Notes: generated by a model not told the origin, from the letters alone. Counted from the stretch's first letter, positions 1-8,220 are shown. The stretch: 63,137 nucleotides of DNA from Haloarculaceae archaeon (GCA_018609945.1 JAHENO010000011.1:1-63137); one strand, 5' to 3'. Program-made: numbers and translations.

Positions 1-801
1 GTCGTTCATCGCCGCGACGGGTGCCGACCTGCCGGTCCAGACTTCGAAAGCCTCCACGCCCTGGTAGAGGAGCATCCACGCGCCGTCGACCGTGGTCGCG
101 CCGGCCGCACTGGCGTCGCGGAGCAGCCGCGTCTCGATCGGCGAGTACACCGCGTCCAGCACCGCGAGGTCGGCATGCAGCGCCTCGGCGGGCACGGGCG
201 AGCGGTCCTCCTCCATCCCGACGCTCGTGGCGTTGACCAGCACGTCTGCCCCGGCCAGCAGGTCCGGCAGTGCATCCAGCCCGTGGCCCGCCACGGCCTC
301 GGGTCCGTCGGGATGTGACTCCGCGACAGCGTCCGCGAGGTCCTGTGCCTTCGGCTCGGTCCGGTTGGTGACGTGGACGGCCATTCCCTCCTCGGCAAGC
401 GCGAAGGCCACGGCCCGGCCGGCACCCCCCGCGCCGACGACGACCGCAGTGCCTGCCAGTTCGACGCCGTGATGGGCGAGCGCGCGCGTCACCCCCGCGG
501 CGTCGGTGTTGTATCCTTTCGGCGGGTCAGTCGTGAGGTCGATGGTGTTGACTGCCCCGACGCGGGTCGCCAGCGGGTCGGGGTCGACGGCCGCCAGCAC
601 CTCCTGCTTGAACGGGATGGTGACGTTCAGTCCAGCCACCCCCAGCGTCGTGGCGCTCTCGACGGCCGCCGCGCCGGCCTCGGCGGGCGGTTCGAAAGTC
701 ACGTACCGGGCGTCCAGTCCCAGTTCGGCGTAGGCGGCCTCGTGCATCGGCGGCGACAGGGAGTGCTTGACCGGGTTGCCGATGAGCCCGTAGACGTCCA
801 T
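1..801 (-). CDS. aroE: Shikimate dehydrogenase (3' end cut by window edge)
   Basis: Reduces 3-dehydroshikimate to shikimate with NADPH in the cytoplasmic aromatic amino-acid pathway. The reverse strand reads open from the ATG at 801 to base 1 (267 codons), close to the full family length of about 270, so only a few C-terminal residues are missing. Visible signatures are GNPVKHSLSP near residue 9 (shikimate-binding serines), NVTIPFK with the catalytic Lys at about 65, GYNTDAAG at about 100, the Rossmann motif VVGAGGAG, and a C-terminal YQGVEAFEVWTG. The start is supported by a TATA-like taaat at 825-829, 25 bases upstream, which suggests a leaderless transcript. The gene is divergent from the small membrane protein at 884. 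Confidence 0.93.
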   Translation of the reverse strand, partial: MDVYGLIGNPVKHSLSPPMHEAAYAELGLDARYVTFEPPAEAGAAAVESATTLGVAGLNVTIPFKQEVLAAVDPDPLATRVGAVNTIDLTTDPPKGYNTDAAGVTRALAHHGVELAGTAVVVGAGGAGRAVAFALAEEGMAVHVTNRTEPKAQDLADAVAESHPDGPEAVAGHGLDALPDLLAGADVLVNATSVGMEEDRSPVPAEALHADLAVLDAVYSPIETRLLRDASAAGATTVDGAWMLLYQGVEAFEVWTGRSAPVAAMND

Positions 802-822
802 ACCCGCGTCTCGGCCGCTGCC

Positions 823-863
823 AGTAAATGCGTTGCCGGTTCCAGGTCCTACGGTCTTTTATT
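823..863. promoter_or_regulatory. Divergent TATA boxes for aroE and the 884 gene
   Basis: Reading leftward, the rc of taaat at 825-829 lies 25 bases before the aroE ATG. Reading rightward, cttttatt at 856-863 lies about 24 bases before the ATG at 884. Both spacings fit haloarchaeal leaderless promoters. Confidence 0.5.
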
Positions 864-883
864 CTCGAGCGACTAGGCCACCC

Positions 884-1186
884 ATGCGCCGGCGCCCGCC
901 CTCGGGGAGACTGACGCTCCTCGATTTCCTCGACGTGGCCCTGCTTGGGTCGATCGCCCTCTCTGCCGGGGTGTCGCTGGTGACGCCCATCGGCGTCGAG
1001 GGACCACCTCCGGAGGCTGGTCCCGCCAGCACTGCGACGGTCCTCCTTGTCCGGGCACTCGCCGCCCTCTCGGGAACCTGGGAGGCGCTCGGCGTCCTGC
1101 TGGTGCTTTCCGGGACTGCGATGCTCCTCGTCGGGCCGCTGTGGGTGTTCGTCGTCCAGCCGCTCGGCCGCCGCGGGTACCTCTGA
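884..1186 (+). CDS. Small two-helix membrane protein, unknown function
   Basis: Unrecognised protein of 100 residues. After a basic N-terminus (MRRRPPSGR) there are two clear hydrophobic segments, roughly residues 14-34 and 58-90, separated by a short Pro/Glu-rich loop, so it is probably an integral membrane protein. I chose the ATG at 884 rather than an in-frame one at 833 because the TATA-like box at 856-863 sits 24 bases upstream, giving a leaderless start; the extra upstream residues look non-coding. It is convergent with the small membrane-protein operon on the other strand. No catalytic motif is visible. Confidence 0.6.
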   Translation: MRRRPPSGRLTLLDFLDVALLGSIALSAGVSLVTPIGVEGPPPEAGPASTATVLLVRALAALSGTWEALGVLLVLSGTAMLLVGPLWVFVVQPLGRRGYL

Positions 1187-1240
1187 CGCGTCCCTCGGCG
1201 AGGCGGCCTCCCGGTGCCGGCGGTTCGGGGCCGGCGCGGG

Positions 1241-1441
1241 TTAGGGCTCCGGGAGATCACCGACCTGCACGTACTGCCAGTACAGGTACAGGAAGTATGC
1301 GATCGCGACGACCATCCCGAGCGCGGGGAGGAGATAGCCCTGCCAAAATACGGCCATCGTGACCAGCACCGCGCCCACGAGTATCAGCCGGACGAACAGG
1401 AACCCGAGGAGGTTGCTCAGGAAGCGGCCGTACGGGCCCAT
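1241..1441 (-). CDS. 66-residue membrane protein, unknown function
   Basis: Very short hydrophobic protein with two predicted transmembrane helices (about residues 11-32 and 34-58) ending in an acidic, Pro-containing tail. It starts 10 bases after the stop of the 139-residue membrane protein upstream, and is the last gene of an apparent four-gene operon led by a PEBP-family lipoprotein. No family is recognised. Its short length makes it less certain than its neighbours, but spacing and hydrophobicity support it. Confidence 0.55.
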   Translation of the reverse strand: MGPYGRFLSNLLGFLFVRLILVGAVLVTMAVFWQGYLLPALGMVVAIAYFLYLYWQYVQVGDLPEP

Positions 1442-1451
1442 GGCCGGCGAC

Positions 1452-1871
1452 TCACCGATAGTACCAGCTCCAGACCGGCCCGGCGACGACGAGCGCGAGC
1501 CCCAGCGCGACGAGGAGCAGGGGCAGGTGGCCCAGGGAGACGACGGACGCGCCGGTCGTCGCCGACTGCGTGCTGGTACTGCCTGTCGACGGGTCTGACA
1601 GCAACAGCAGGGCGGCGTCCTGGGGGAGCATCGCCGGGTACGACCTGTCGGGCGAGACGTTGAAAAACCGGATGAGGTGGGGCATCGACCCCGCGGCGTC
1701 CGCCACGTAGTTCAGGGTGACCCCGATCCCTGCGAGGATGACACCAAGGAGGCTGATGTCGAGGCCGGACGAGCGGGCGACCTTCGGCGGCACCATCACC
1801 CGTAATTTGGCCCGTAGCCGCATAGGTTTTCTGACGCGGTGTCCGCGTCCCGCTCGGGGACCCTCTGTCAC
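1452..1871 (-). CDS. Membrane protein with two terminal helices, unknown function
   Basis: Protein of 139 residues with a basic N-terminus, a hydrophobic segment near residues 37-58, a polar central region rich in Ser/Thr, and a second hydrophobic segment near residues 113-135 ending in WSWYYR. Its ATG overlaps the upstream stop codon as ATGA, which indicates translational coupling with the 78-residue protein before it. A start further in (MRLRAKL, ATG at 1823) is possible, but the overlap favours 1871. No family is recognised. The extramembrane part between the helices may face outside the cell. Confidence 0.6.
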   Translation of the reverse strand: MTEGPRAGRGHRVRKPMRLRAKLRVMVPPKVARSSGLDISLLGVILAGIGVTLNYVADAAGSMPHLIRFFNVSPDRSYPAMLPQDAALLLLSDPSTGSTSTQSATTGASVVSLGHLPLLLVALGLALVVAGPVWSWYYR

Positions 1872-2104
1872 TGGAAGTATCCCCGCACCCGCGGGTAGAG
1901 GACGCGTCTGGCGAATGAGAACGCGAGGTACGCGAAGAAGGCCGCCACCAGGTACCCGATGCCCTCGACGATCAGGTGGTCGGCACCCGCATCGCCCCCG
2001 CCGGGATGGGCCACCGCACGCCCCGCGGCCGCCAGCACCGCGAACGCGACAGCCGCGGCCGGGAGCACGACCCGGGACAGTTGCGGAGGGATGGTCGGCG
2101 CCAC
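1868..2104 (-). CDS. 78-residue membrane protein, unknown function
   Basis: Starts with a hydrophobic segment (about residues 10-32) resembling a signal peptide or anchor, followed by AHPGGGDAGADH and a second hydrophobic segment, ending in a basic tail (RRVLYPRVRGYFQ). It begins 4 bases after the stop of the PEBP lipoprotein gene and overlaps the next gene by ATGA, so it is an internal member of the 2798-to-1241 operon. The HPGGGDAGADH stretch contains two His and could bind metal, but this is speculation. No family is recognised. Confidence 0.6.
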   Translation of the reverse strand: MAPTIPPQLSRVVLPAAAVAFAVLAAAGRAVAHPGGGDAGADHLIVEGIGYLVAAFFAYLAFSFARRVLYPRVRGYFQ

Positions 2105-2108
2105 GGGG

Positions 2109-2798
2109 TCACCTCCCGTGCCAGGCGGTGCAGACGGTCTCGACGACGTTCGTGTGGCCCTCGTTCGCCCCGATGGATTCGTGGGCCGAGGTGTGGAAGT
2201 CGTACCAGCCGGCCAGCTGGGTCTGTGCGAGGATGATGCCGTCCATCGCCTCGCCCAGCGCCCGCTTGCTCGCGCCGCGGGACAGCCCGACCGGTTCGGT
2301 CACCGCGTACAGCTTGAACCGGTACCACTGCTTGTTCGGCGGGTCCGGGCCGACGTACCCGTAGTCGCTGCCGCCGGGGCTGTTCCCGCCCTGGACGACC
2401 CCCTCCGGTGGGTTCCAGCCCTCCGGAACCGTGCCGATGTCGGGCGGAATGTTCCAGACCAGCCAGTGTGTGTACTCGCCGCCGGGGGCATCCGGGCCGT
2501 CCATGACCAGTACGAGCGAGTGGGCGCCGCCGGGGACGCCCCCGACCGCCAGGGGCGGGTTCACGTCCTCGAAGAAGTGGCCGAACCGGTTCGGAATCCG
2601 CTCGCCCTCCTCGAAGGTCGGCGAGGACAGGCGGAGGTCGCCCCGCTGGGAGACGTCGCCGAACGCGGGATTGCCCTCGGGAGCGCGCTCGCCCGGGAGG
2701 AGCGCGCACCCCCTGACGACCCCGATCCCCCCGACTCCCGCGAGACCGAGGCCGAGGCCGGACGCGAGGGCTGCCCGGCGCGTGACTGGTGTCGCCAT
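2109..2798 (-). CDS. PEBP-family (YbhB/YbcL-like) Tat lipoprotein
   Basis: Phosphatidylethanolamine-binding-protein (Raf kinase inhibitor-like) domain. Family signatures are LRLSSPTFEEGERIP at the domain start, PGGAHSLVLVMDGPDAPGG (the DPDAP-type motif), YTHWLVWNIPP (ligand-pocket His), and KQWYRFKLYAV (GxHRYxF equivalent). The N-terminus is TRRAAL..., then a hydrophobic stretch, then a lipobox ending at Cys31, so export by Tat and lipid anchoring outside the membrane is likely. Family members bind lipids or small ligands; the substrate here is unknown. It is the first gene of a tightly spaced operon with three small membrane proteins, suggesting a membrane-surface complex. Confidence 0.85.
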   Translation of the reverse strand: MATPVTRRAALASGLGLGLAGVGGIGVVRGCALLPGERAPEGNPAFGDVSQRGDLRLSSPTFEEGERIPNRFGHFFEDVNPPLAVGGVPGGAHSLVLVMDGPDAPGGEYTHWLVWNIPPDIGTVPEGWNPPEGVVQGGNSPGGSDYGYVGPDPPNKQWYRFKLYAVTEPVGLSRGASKRALGEAMDGIILAQTQLAGWYDFHTSAHESIGANEGHTNVVETVCTAWHGR

Positions 2799-2859
2799 GG
2801 GGACTCTTCTCGCCGAACGGGCCTAAGCGCTCGCTAACCAACCGGTAACCCGGCGGGGG

Positions 2860-3117
2860 TCACTCGAAGGTCAGTTCCTCCCGCCAGATGATCTCCCCGG
2901 CACTCCCGGTTGTCTTGAGTTCCTGCAGGACGTACTCCCCGTCGGGCAGGTCCTCCCGCTGGGTCACCTCCTCGGGGGTGAGCGCCTCGTCGTAACTCGT
3001 CACCCGCGGATTCGGGTCGGGGACCCGGCGCTCGAGCACGTATCCCTGGACCTCGTAGTCCTTTGTTCCGTCGTCGGTGCCGATCAGCGACCGGATCGTG
3101 TCTAGGATCGGGGCCAT
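2860..3117 (-). CDS. Small acidic protein, unknown function
   Basis: Soluble 85-residue protein, acidic and without membrane segments; its C-terminal half is probably a small beta-rich domain. The ATG at 3117 (MAPILDTIRSL) is preferred over one six codons upstream (MCGVRA) because it begins a natural amphipathic N-terminus. It lies 61 bases before the start of the PEBP lipoprotein gene on the same strand, so co-transcription is possible. No family is recognised. Confidence 0.6.
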   Translation of the reverse strand: MAPILDTIRSLIGTDDGTKDYEVQGYVLERRVPDPNPRVTSYDEALTPEEVTQREDLPDGEYVLQELKTTGSAGEIIWREELTFE

Positions 3118-3251
3118 GGCCCTCACCCCACACATGAATGGTTTCCCACTTGGTCCTTTCTCCGCAACCCGTTCCGACGCGGGTGAAAAATGAGTAAAAT
3201 ATTATACTACTGTTCATTTCACTTCTTTAAAAGCTGAATTAATTGGTGAGA

Positions 3252-3292
3252 TTTATATTGTATCGGTTTGAATCTGGGAATGTCTATATAAA
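3252..3292 (+). promoter_or_regulatory. AT-rich promoter region of the Nramp-like gene
   Basis: The spacer 3118-3361 is strikingly AT-rich compared with its surroundings. It contains two TATA-like boxes, tttatatt (3252-3259) and tatataaa (3285-3292). Both are more than 60 bases before the ATG at 3362, so this gene probably has a 5' leader, unlike most neighbours. Confidence 0.5.
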
Positions 3293-3361
3293 TCTATGTA
3301 TAATTGAAGATAACGGACACGACGTGACAGGCTGAGATAACGAACCGCGAGGGAAGGAACC

Positions 3362-5119
3362 ATGGACGACGCAACCGACACGGACGGGCGAGAGGAACCG
3401 ACACGGACCGACGGTGGCGAGACAGTCACCGACGCGGACATCTACGCCCCCGACGAGGAGGGCAGCGAGTACTTCGAGTCGGTGTTCCGGCCGACGAACT
3501 ACGACGAGTTGGAGGACGCCCCCAAGACGGACGACTATCCAGACCAGGAGGGCAGTTACGGCATGGCCCAGGGCGGCGGGTACAAGCTGTTCGACCTCCC
3601 GAAGGTCCCGAAGGTCAGACACATCGTCGGCCCGAGCGCGATCATGCTCGGGGCGGCGCTGGGCAGCGGCGAGACGCTGTTCTGGCCGACGCTGATCGCG
3701 TCGAACGGCTGGGCGCTGTGGTGGGCGTTCTGGGTCGGCGTCGCCACCCAGTTCTTCATCAACACGGAGATTCAGCGGTGGTCGATGGCCACCGGCGAGA
3801 GCATCTTCCGTGCCTACGAGCGGGTCCACCTGGTCTGGCCGTGGTTTTTCCTGCTGGCCGGCTTCTTCCACGTCGGCTGGCCCGGCTGGGTGTCGGGCGC
3901 CGGTGAGGTCGGCGCGGCGTGGGTCGGCCTCGACCGCAGCCTCTGGTGGGCGATCGGCATCGCGCTGTTCATCTTCATCTACCTCAGCTACCAGGTCCAC
4001 CCCATCATCTACCTGGTCGTCGAGAAGGCACAGACCGTGCTGATGGGGATCGCGATCTCGTTCGCGATCGTGCTGATCTTCATCGCGGGCGCGGTCGGCC
4101 AGCTGCCCAGCATGGCCGTGGGGGCGTTCCAGTTCGGCACGCTCCCGGCGGATATGGACATTGCGGTGTTCCTCGGCGGGCTGGCATACGCCGGGGCAGG
4201 CGGATACATCAATCTCTCACAGAGCTTATGGGCCCGCGAGAAGGGCTACGGGATGAGCAGCTACCAGGGTCGCGTGAAGAACCCGCTGATCGGCGACGAA
4301 CCCGAGGCGATCCACGAGAACGGGATCACCTTCAAGGCCGACGAACTCAACATGCGCCGCTGGCGGTCCTGGTGGAAGGTCGTCCAGGCCGAGCACTTCC
4401 TGACGTTCGTGCTGGGCCTGCTGATCGTCACGATGTCGACCGCCTCCGTCGCCCGGAAGTTCGCCGCCGGGACCGACGAGGGCGCAATCGCCATGTGGCT
4501 CGACGTCATCGTCCCGCAACTGGGCGGCGCCGTCGCGTTCTTCCTGTACGGCGTACTGTTCATCGCGCTGTTCAGCACCCAGTACGCGATCCTCGAGGCG
4601 TTCGTCCGCAACAGCGTCGACATCGTCTACGAAGGATTCGGCCGCGCGCGGGGCTGGAATCTCGACCGGACCTTCTGGGCCCTGCTCACCATCTTCACGC
4701 TGTGGGGCATCGTCATCATCGGTGCCCGGTTCCAGCAGCCCTGGATCCTGCTGGTCATCGGCGCCGCCATCGCCGGCGTGATGATGTGGCCGTACAACGC
4801 GCTGACGATCATCCTGAACGTCACGAAGCTGCCGGAGCACGTCCAGCCCGGCTGGGCGCGGATCGTCGCCATGTGGTGGGCGACGGGCTTCTTCGGGTAC
4901 TTCAGCGTGTTGCTGATCGCCGATCAGCTCGTCAGCCGGTTCGGCCTCGAGACGTTCGCGACCTCGCCCGCGGTCGCCGGTAGCTCGACCGGCGCGTACG
5001 TCCTCTGGGCGCTCGCAGTGCTCGTCCAGCTGTACACGATGTACCGCACCGCGACGGCCAAGATGGCCACCTCGGGCACGGTTGACGACGCCGACGTCGC
5101 GCGGGGCTTCCTGCACTGA
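3362..5119 (+). CDS. Nramp-related (APC fold) transporter
   Basis: Polytopic protein of 585 residues with about 11 transmembrane helices after a 75-residue acidic, hydrophilic N-terminus. The first helix carries IMLGAALGSGETLFWPT, aligned in position with the Nramp TM1 metal-binding motif DPGN but reading GSGE. The TM6-like segment carries AGAGGYINLSQS, where classical Nramps have the MPH motif. It is therefore an Nramp-related protein that lacks the canonical Mn/Fe-binding residues, and the substrate should not be assumed to be Mn2+ or Fe2+. It has its own AT-rich promoter and stands alone, with no metal-dependent regulator gene adjacent. Confidence 0.72.
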   Translation: MDDATDTDGREEPTRTDGGETVTDADIYAPDEEGSEYFESVFRPTNYDELEDAPKTDDYPDQEGSYGMAQGGGYKLFDLPKVPKVRHIVGPSAIMLGAALGSGETLFWPTLIASNGWALWWAFWVGVATQFFINTEIQRWSMATGESIFRAYERVHLVWPWFFLLAGFFHVGWPGWVSGAGEVGAAWVGLDRSLWWAIGIALFIFIYLSYQVHPIIYLVVEKAQTVLMGIAISFAIVLIFIAGAVGQLPSMAVGAFQFGTLPADMDIAVFLGGLAYAGAGGYINLSQSLWAREKGYGMSSYQGRVKNPLIGDEPEAIHENGITFKADELNMRRWRSWWKVVQAEHFLTFVLGLLIVTMSTASVARKFAAGTDEGAIAMWLDVIVPQLGGAVAFFLYGVLFIALFSTQYAILEAFVRNSVDIVYEGFGRARGWNLDRTFWALLTIFTLWGIVIIGARFQQPWILLVIGAAIAGVMMWPYNALTIILNVTKLPEHVQPGWARIVAMWWATGFFGYFSVLLIADQLVSRFGLETFATSPAVAGSSTGAYVLWALAVLVQLYTMYRTATAKMATSGTVDDADVARGFLH

Positions 5120-5168
5120 CCGCCACACCCACACGCTTTTATCGCAGGCGGCGACACCTTACCCAGCG

Positions 5169-5600
5169 ATGGCTACACGGTCCGATTCGCTGCCGGCCTG
5201 GCTCGGGCGCGCCCTGGCGACGTACAGCCTCGCGGTCTACGCCGTCGGGCTGCTCGTGATCGCCCTGACGCGGGTTGCCGGCGACCGTCTCGGTGTCCCG
5301 TTCCCGGCGCGCGCCCGGCAGGCGGCCGTGGTGGTCGCGCTCGCCGTGATGGCGGTGACCTACCTCGCCGAACGCCGATTCACGCTCGACGGGGACGGGA
5401 CGGACGGCGAGAGCGCGACGAGCGACGATGAATACTCCCTGACCGCGCGTGCGGCCGTGGCCGCGGCCGCCATCGGTGTCGCGGTCGCCGTCTACCTCGC
5501 CGTCGCGCTCGACCGCTTTTTCGCCGGCGCGCTGTTTATCTTCGGCGCGTACCTGTTCGTCTACATGGCCTACCGGTACGAGGAACGGGAGGGGGCGTGA
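5169..5600 (+). CDS. Four-helix membrane protein, unknown function
   Basis: Protein of 143 residues with four hydrophobic segments (about 15-38, 49-65, 92-112, 114-134) and an acidic loop (DGDGTDGESATSDDE) between the second and third. The ATG at 5169 is chosen because cttttatc at 5136-5143 lies about 29 bases upstream; a longer in-frame start at 5082 would run back into the transporter gene. The stop overlaps the next start as TGATG, so the two proteins are translationally coupled. No family is recognised. Confidence 0.7.
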   Translation: MATRSDSLPAWLGRALATYSLAVYAVGLLVIALTRVAGDRLGVPFPARARQAAVVVALAVMAVTYLAERRFTLDGDGTDGESATSDDEYSLTARAAVAAAAIGVAVAVYLAVALDRFFAGALFIFGAYLFVYMAYRYEEREGA

Positions 5601-6142
5601 TGGCGGCCGAGGGCGCGCCGGCCGACCCCGACGACCTGCCCAGTTCCGACATCGAGGTCGAGGCGGCGGTCCACTTCCTGATGAAGGGGACCTTCCCGAT
5701 GCGGATCGCGGAGGTGTTCTTCACCGCCCGCGGCGTCTACCTCGCAGACTACTCCTACATCACGCCGCTGCTGGGCCTGGGGACGCGCAAACACCGCAAG
5801 AACGCACAGGCCATGCAGGAACTGTACGAGACGTTCGGCATCGACGCGGTGTTGGTCCAGGCCGACCAGGTGACCTGGCTCGACTACGGGTTGCTCCACC
5901 GGGTCGAACTGTACAGCGGCGGCCGCTTCGGGCGCCCGAAGCTGACGGTCTACACGACGGACGGCCCCTCGTACGCCTACCGGTCGCTCGGCGACAGGGA
6001 CTTCGAGTCCATGGTGAGCGACGTCCGGTCCGTCGCGGACCGCCACGGCCTCGACCTCGAGGTCGCCGACGCGGTGGGGCTCACCCCGCGCCGGAACGTG
6101 CGGCGGTTTTTCGACCAGGAATCGCCGCCCGAGCGCGAATGA
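5600..6142 (+). CDS. Conserved-looking soluble protein, unknown function
   Basis: Protein of 180 residues starting at the ATG of a TGATG overlap with the membrane protein upstream (a GTG one codon earlier is also possible). It has no membrane segments, and contains KGTFPMRIAEVFFTARGVYLADY, a basic LGTRKHRKNAQAMQEL segment and a mixed alpha/beta C-terminal half. No catalytic motif is recognised. It is coupled to the four-helix protein, which may be its partner. Its 3' end overlaps the convergent gene on the other strand by 62 bases. Confidence 0.7.
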   Translation: MAAEGAPADPDDLPSSDIEVEAAVHFLMKGTFPMRIAEVFFTARGVYLADYSYITPLLGLGTRKHRKNAQAMQELYETFGIDAVLVQADQVTWLDYGLLHRVELYSGGRFGRPKLTVYTTDGPSYAYRSLGDRDFESMVSDVRSVADRHGLDLEVADAVGLTPRRNVRRFFDQESPPERE

Positions 6143-6713
6143 GCGCCGCACCGCCCGTCGCGACCACCAGGCCGACGACGTACAACAGCACCACCAGCAC
6201 CGAGAGCGGAGCCGGCCCCCGGCGGGACCGCTCGCGGCGGTCGAGCAGCCCGGCACACCGGTCGACGAACCACCGCACGGCCGCGGCCGTCCGCGAGTCG
6301 GGGTGGGCAGCCAGCGTCCGCGCGACCGGCGGGCTCACGAGGTAGTACAGCCCGACCAGCACCCGGCCCGGGACCGTCGGCCGGAGCGTCTCGTCCCGGA
6401 ACTCGCGGAGCGTCTCGAGGGTCTCCCCCTCGCCGGCGACGGCGGTCGTCAGGAAACACGCCGGGTTGTGCTGGTGGACCTCGACGCGGACGACCTCGCC
6501 TTTCCGGTAGCGGGTGGTCTCTTCCTCCTCGAATTCCATCGAGGGGGCGACGATGAATTCCTCGGCGCTGTACCGGTAGTACACCTCGCCGTGTTCGACC
6601 TCCTCGCCCGAGGCGAGCGTGACGCGCACGAACTTCTCGCGGTCGTCGCCGATGTCGCCGGGCAGCCCCGCGAACGGGTCCTCCTCCGCCTCGTCGTCGC
6701 TGTCCGCGGCCAT
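6081..6713 (-). CDS. CFI-box-type C-terminal-domain protein
   Basis: Protein of 210 residues. The N-terminal 80 residues are acidic and beta-rich. Residues about 86-135 read CFLTTA...LREFRDETLRP..PGR.LV.LYY..SPPVA, which matches the CFI-box-CTERM pattern (CFIATAAYG...LR.FRD..L....GR..V..YY..SPP.A) found at the C-termini of many secreted or surface bacterial proteins. A single transmembrane helix follows at about 170-192, with a basic tail. Start ATG 6713 has gcataagtgc, a TATA-like box on this strand, 32 bases upstream. The 3' end overlaps the convergent gene by 62 bases. The function of the CFI box is not known to me. Confidence 0.75.
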   Translation of the reverse strand: MAADSDDEAEEDPFAGLPGDIGDDREKFVRVTLASGEEVEHGEVYYRYSAEEFIVAPSMEFEEEETTRYRKGEVVRVEVHQHNPACFLTTAVAGEGETLETLREFRDETLRPTVPGRVLVGLYYLVSPPVARTLAAHPDSRTAAAVRWFVDRCAGLLDRRERSRRGPAPLSVLVVLLYVVGLVVATGGAALIRARAAIPGRKTAARSGAG

Positions 6714-6834
6714 CGTATCGTCCCCGGGTTGGCTGTGGGGGCATAAGTGCGTTCCGAGGGTGGTTGTGCCGGCAGACCTGGATTCGGCGACAGTTTCGAA
6801 AACCATTCAAGCAGTACCGTAGTGGCTACGGATA

Positions 6835-8220
6835 GTGAGTCGCCTCCGCCACCCGCTCGTGGCCGTGGCCGTGACGACCTTGCTGACGCTGCCGTGGGTC
6901 GGAATCTGGGCGTCGGGAGCCCACCCCGGCAACTTCACGACCGTGTTCTTCAGCGGGCTGGCGATCCTCGGGGCTTCCTTCCTGCTGGCGTGGGGAGCCG
7001 AGACCGCAGAGAAGGACGTCCCCCGGGCCTTCGCTATCGCGGTGCTCGCGGTGCTCGCCGTGGCCCCGGAGTACGCTGTCGACGCGCTCTATGCCTGGAA
7101 CGCCGGCGCCGGCGGCGCGACCGCGGAGGCCTGCGCGGAGTTCACGGCCGCCGAGATCGAGGCCCAGGGGAGCACGCTCGCGCGCGCCTGCCACGACGCG
7201 AACCTCGCCATCGCGAACATGACGGGCGCGAACCGCATTCTCATCGGCATCGGGTGGGCCGGTATCGCCGTCTTCACCGTGTGGCGCGCCGCGATCACGC
7301 GCGACCCCGCGGTCGTGGACCGCGAGGGATGGCTCGCGGACACCGTCACTCTCGACAGCGACATCGCCACCGAGATCACCTTCCTCTTCCTGGCGACCCT
7401 CTGGGCGTTTTTCGTGCCGCTCGGCGGGGGCATCGGAGCGTTCGACACGCTGTTCTTGGTCGGCCTCTACGTGTCCTACATCGGGCTGGTGCTCAAATCG
7501 GACATCGAGGCCAGCGAACACACCGTGGGCGTCCCGAAGTACCTGCAGGGGTGGTCCCGCCCCTGGCGCCCACTCGTGGTCATTCTCCTCTTCGGGTACT
7601 CCGGCGCGATGATCTTCATCGCGGTCGAGCCCTTCGCACACGGGCTGGAGGTCATCGGCGTCCAGAACGGCATCCCCGAGTTCTTCATGATCCAGTGGGT
7701 CGCACCGCTGGCCAGCGAATCGCCCGAACTCATCGTCGTCACAGTCCTCGTGATGAAGGCCCGGTCGACGGCGGGGTTCAACGCCCTCATCTCCTCGAAG
7801 CTCAACCAGTGGACGCTGCTGATCGGGACCATCGCGGTGGTTTACTCGCTGGCCCTGGGCGCCTACGGCACGCTCCCCTTCGACGCCCGGCAGGGCGCGG
7901 AGATCTGGATCACCGCCGGGCAGTCGTACTTCGCGCTCGCCATCCTCTGTAACTTCGAGATCAGCATCCGGGAGGCCCTGGCGCTGTTCGCCCTGTTCAT
8001 CTCGCAGGTCCTGGTCGAGTTCGCCATCATCCGGGACCTCCTCGTGTTGCCGATCTCGAGTCACGACCTGTTGCTGGCGTACACGGCGGTCTACCTGGTG
8101 CTGGGGACCGGGCTGTTCGTCAGCCGGCGGCGGTCGGTGCGACGCCTGTTCGGCCTGGCCGGCGACGCCATCCGGACCGCCGTGGGCCGCGAGCCGATTC
8201 ATCTGGAGCGGGCCGACTGA
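6835..8220 (+). CDS. Sodium/calcium exchanger family (CaCA) membrane protein
   Basis: Cation antiporter-type integral membrane protein of 461 residues with about 11 helices. The two CaCA alpha-repeats are visible: GAETAEKD...AVAPEYAVDALYAW...ANMTGANRILIG in the N-terminal half and ASESPELIVVTVLVMKA...SSKLNQWTLLIG in the C-terminal half, each with the conserved Glu (APE, SPE) that binds the transported cation. The start is the GTG at 6835; no clear TATA box is seen. The stop overlaps the dtdA start as TGATG, so the two genes are coupled. Ca2+ or another divalent cation is the likely substrate by family, but this is not proven here. Confidence 0.85.
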   Translation: MSRLRHPLVAVAVTTLLTLPWVGIWASGAHPGNFTTVFFSGLAILGASFLLAWGAETAEKDVPRAFAIAVLAVLAVAPEYAVDALYAWNAGAGGATAEACAEFTAAEIEAQGSTLARACHDANLAIANMTGANRILIGIGWAGIAVFTVWRAAITRDPAVVDREGWLADTVTLDSDIATEITFLFLATLWAFFVPLGGGIGAFDTLFLVGLYVSYIGLVLKSDIEASEHTVGVPKYLQGWSRPWRPLVVILLFGYSGAMIFIAVEPFAHGLEVIGVQNGIPEFFMIQWVAPLASESPELIVVTVLVMKARSTAGFNALISSKLNQWTLLIGTIAVVYSLALGAYGTLPFDARQGAEIWITAGQSYFALAILCNFEISIREALALFALFISQVLVEFAIIRDLLVLPISSHDLLLAYTAVYLVLGTGLFVSRRRSVRRLFGLAGDAIRTAVGREPIHLERAD

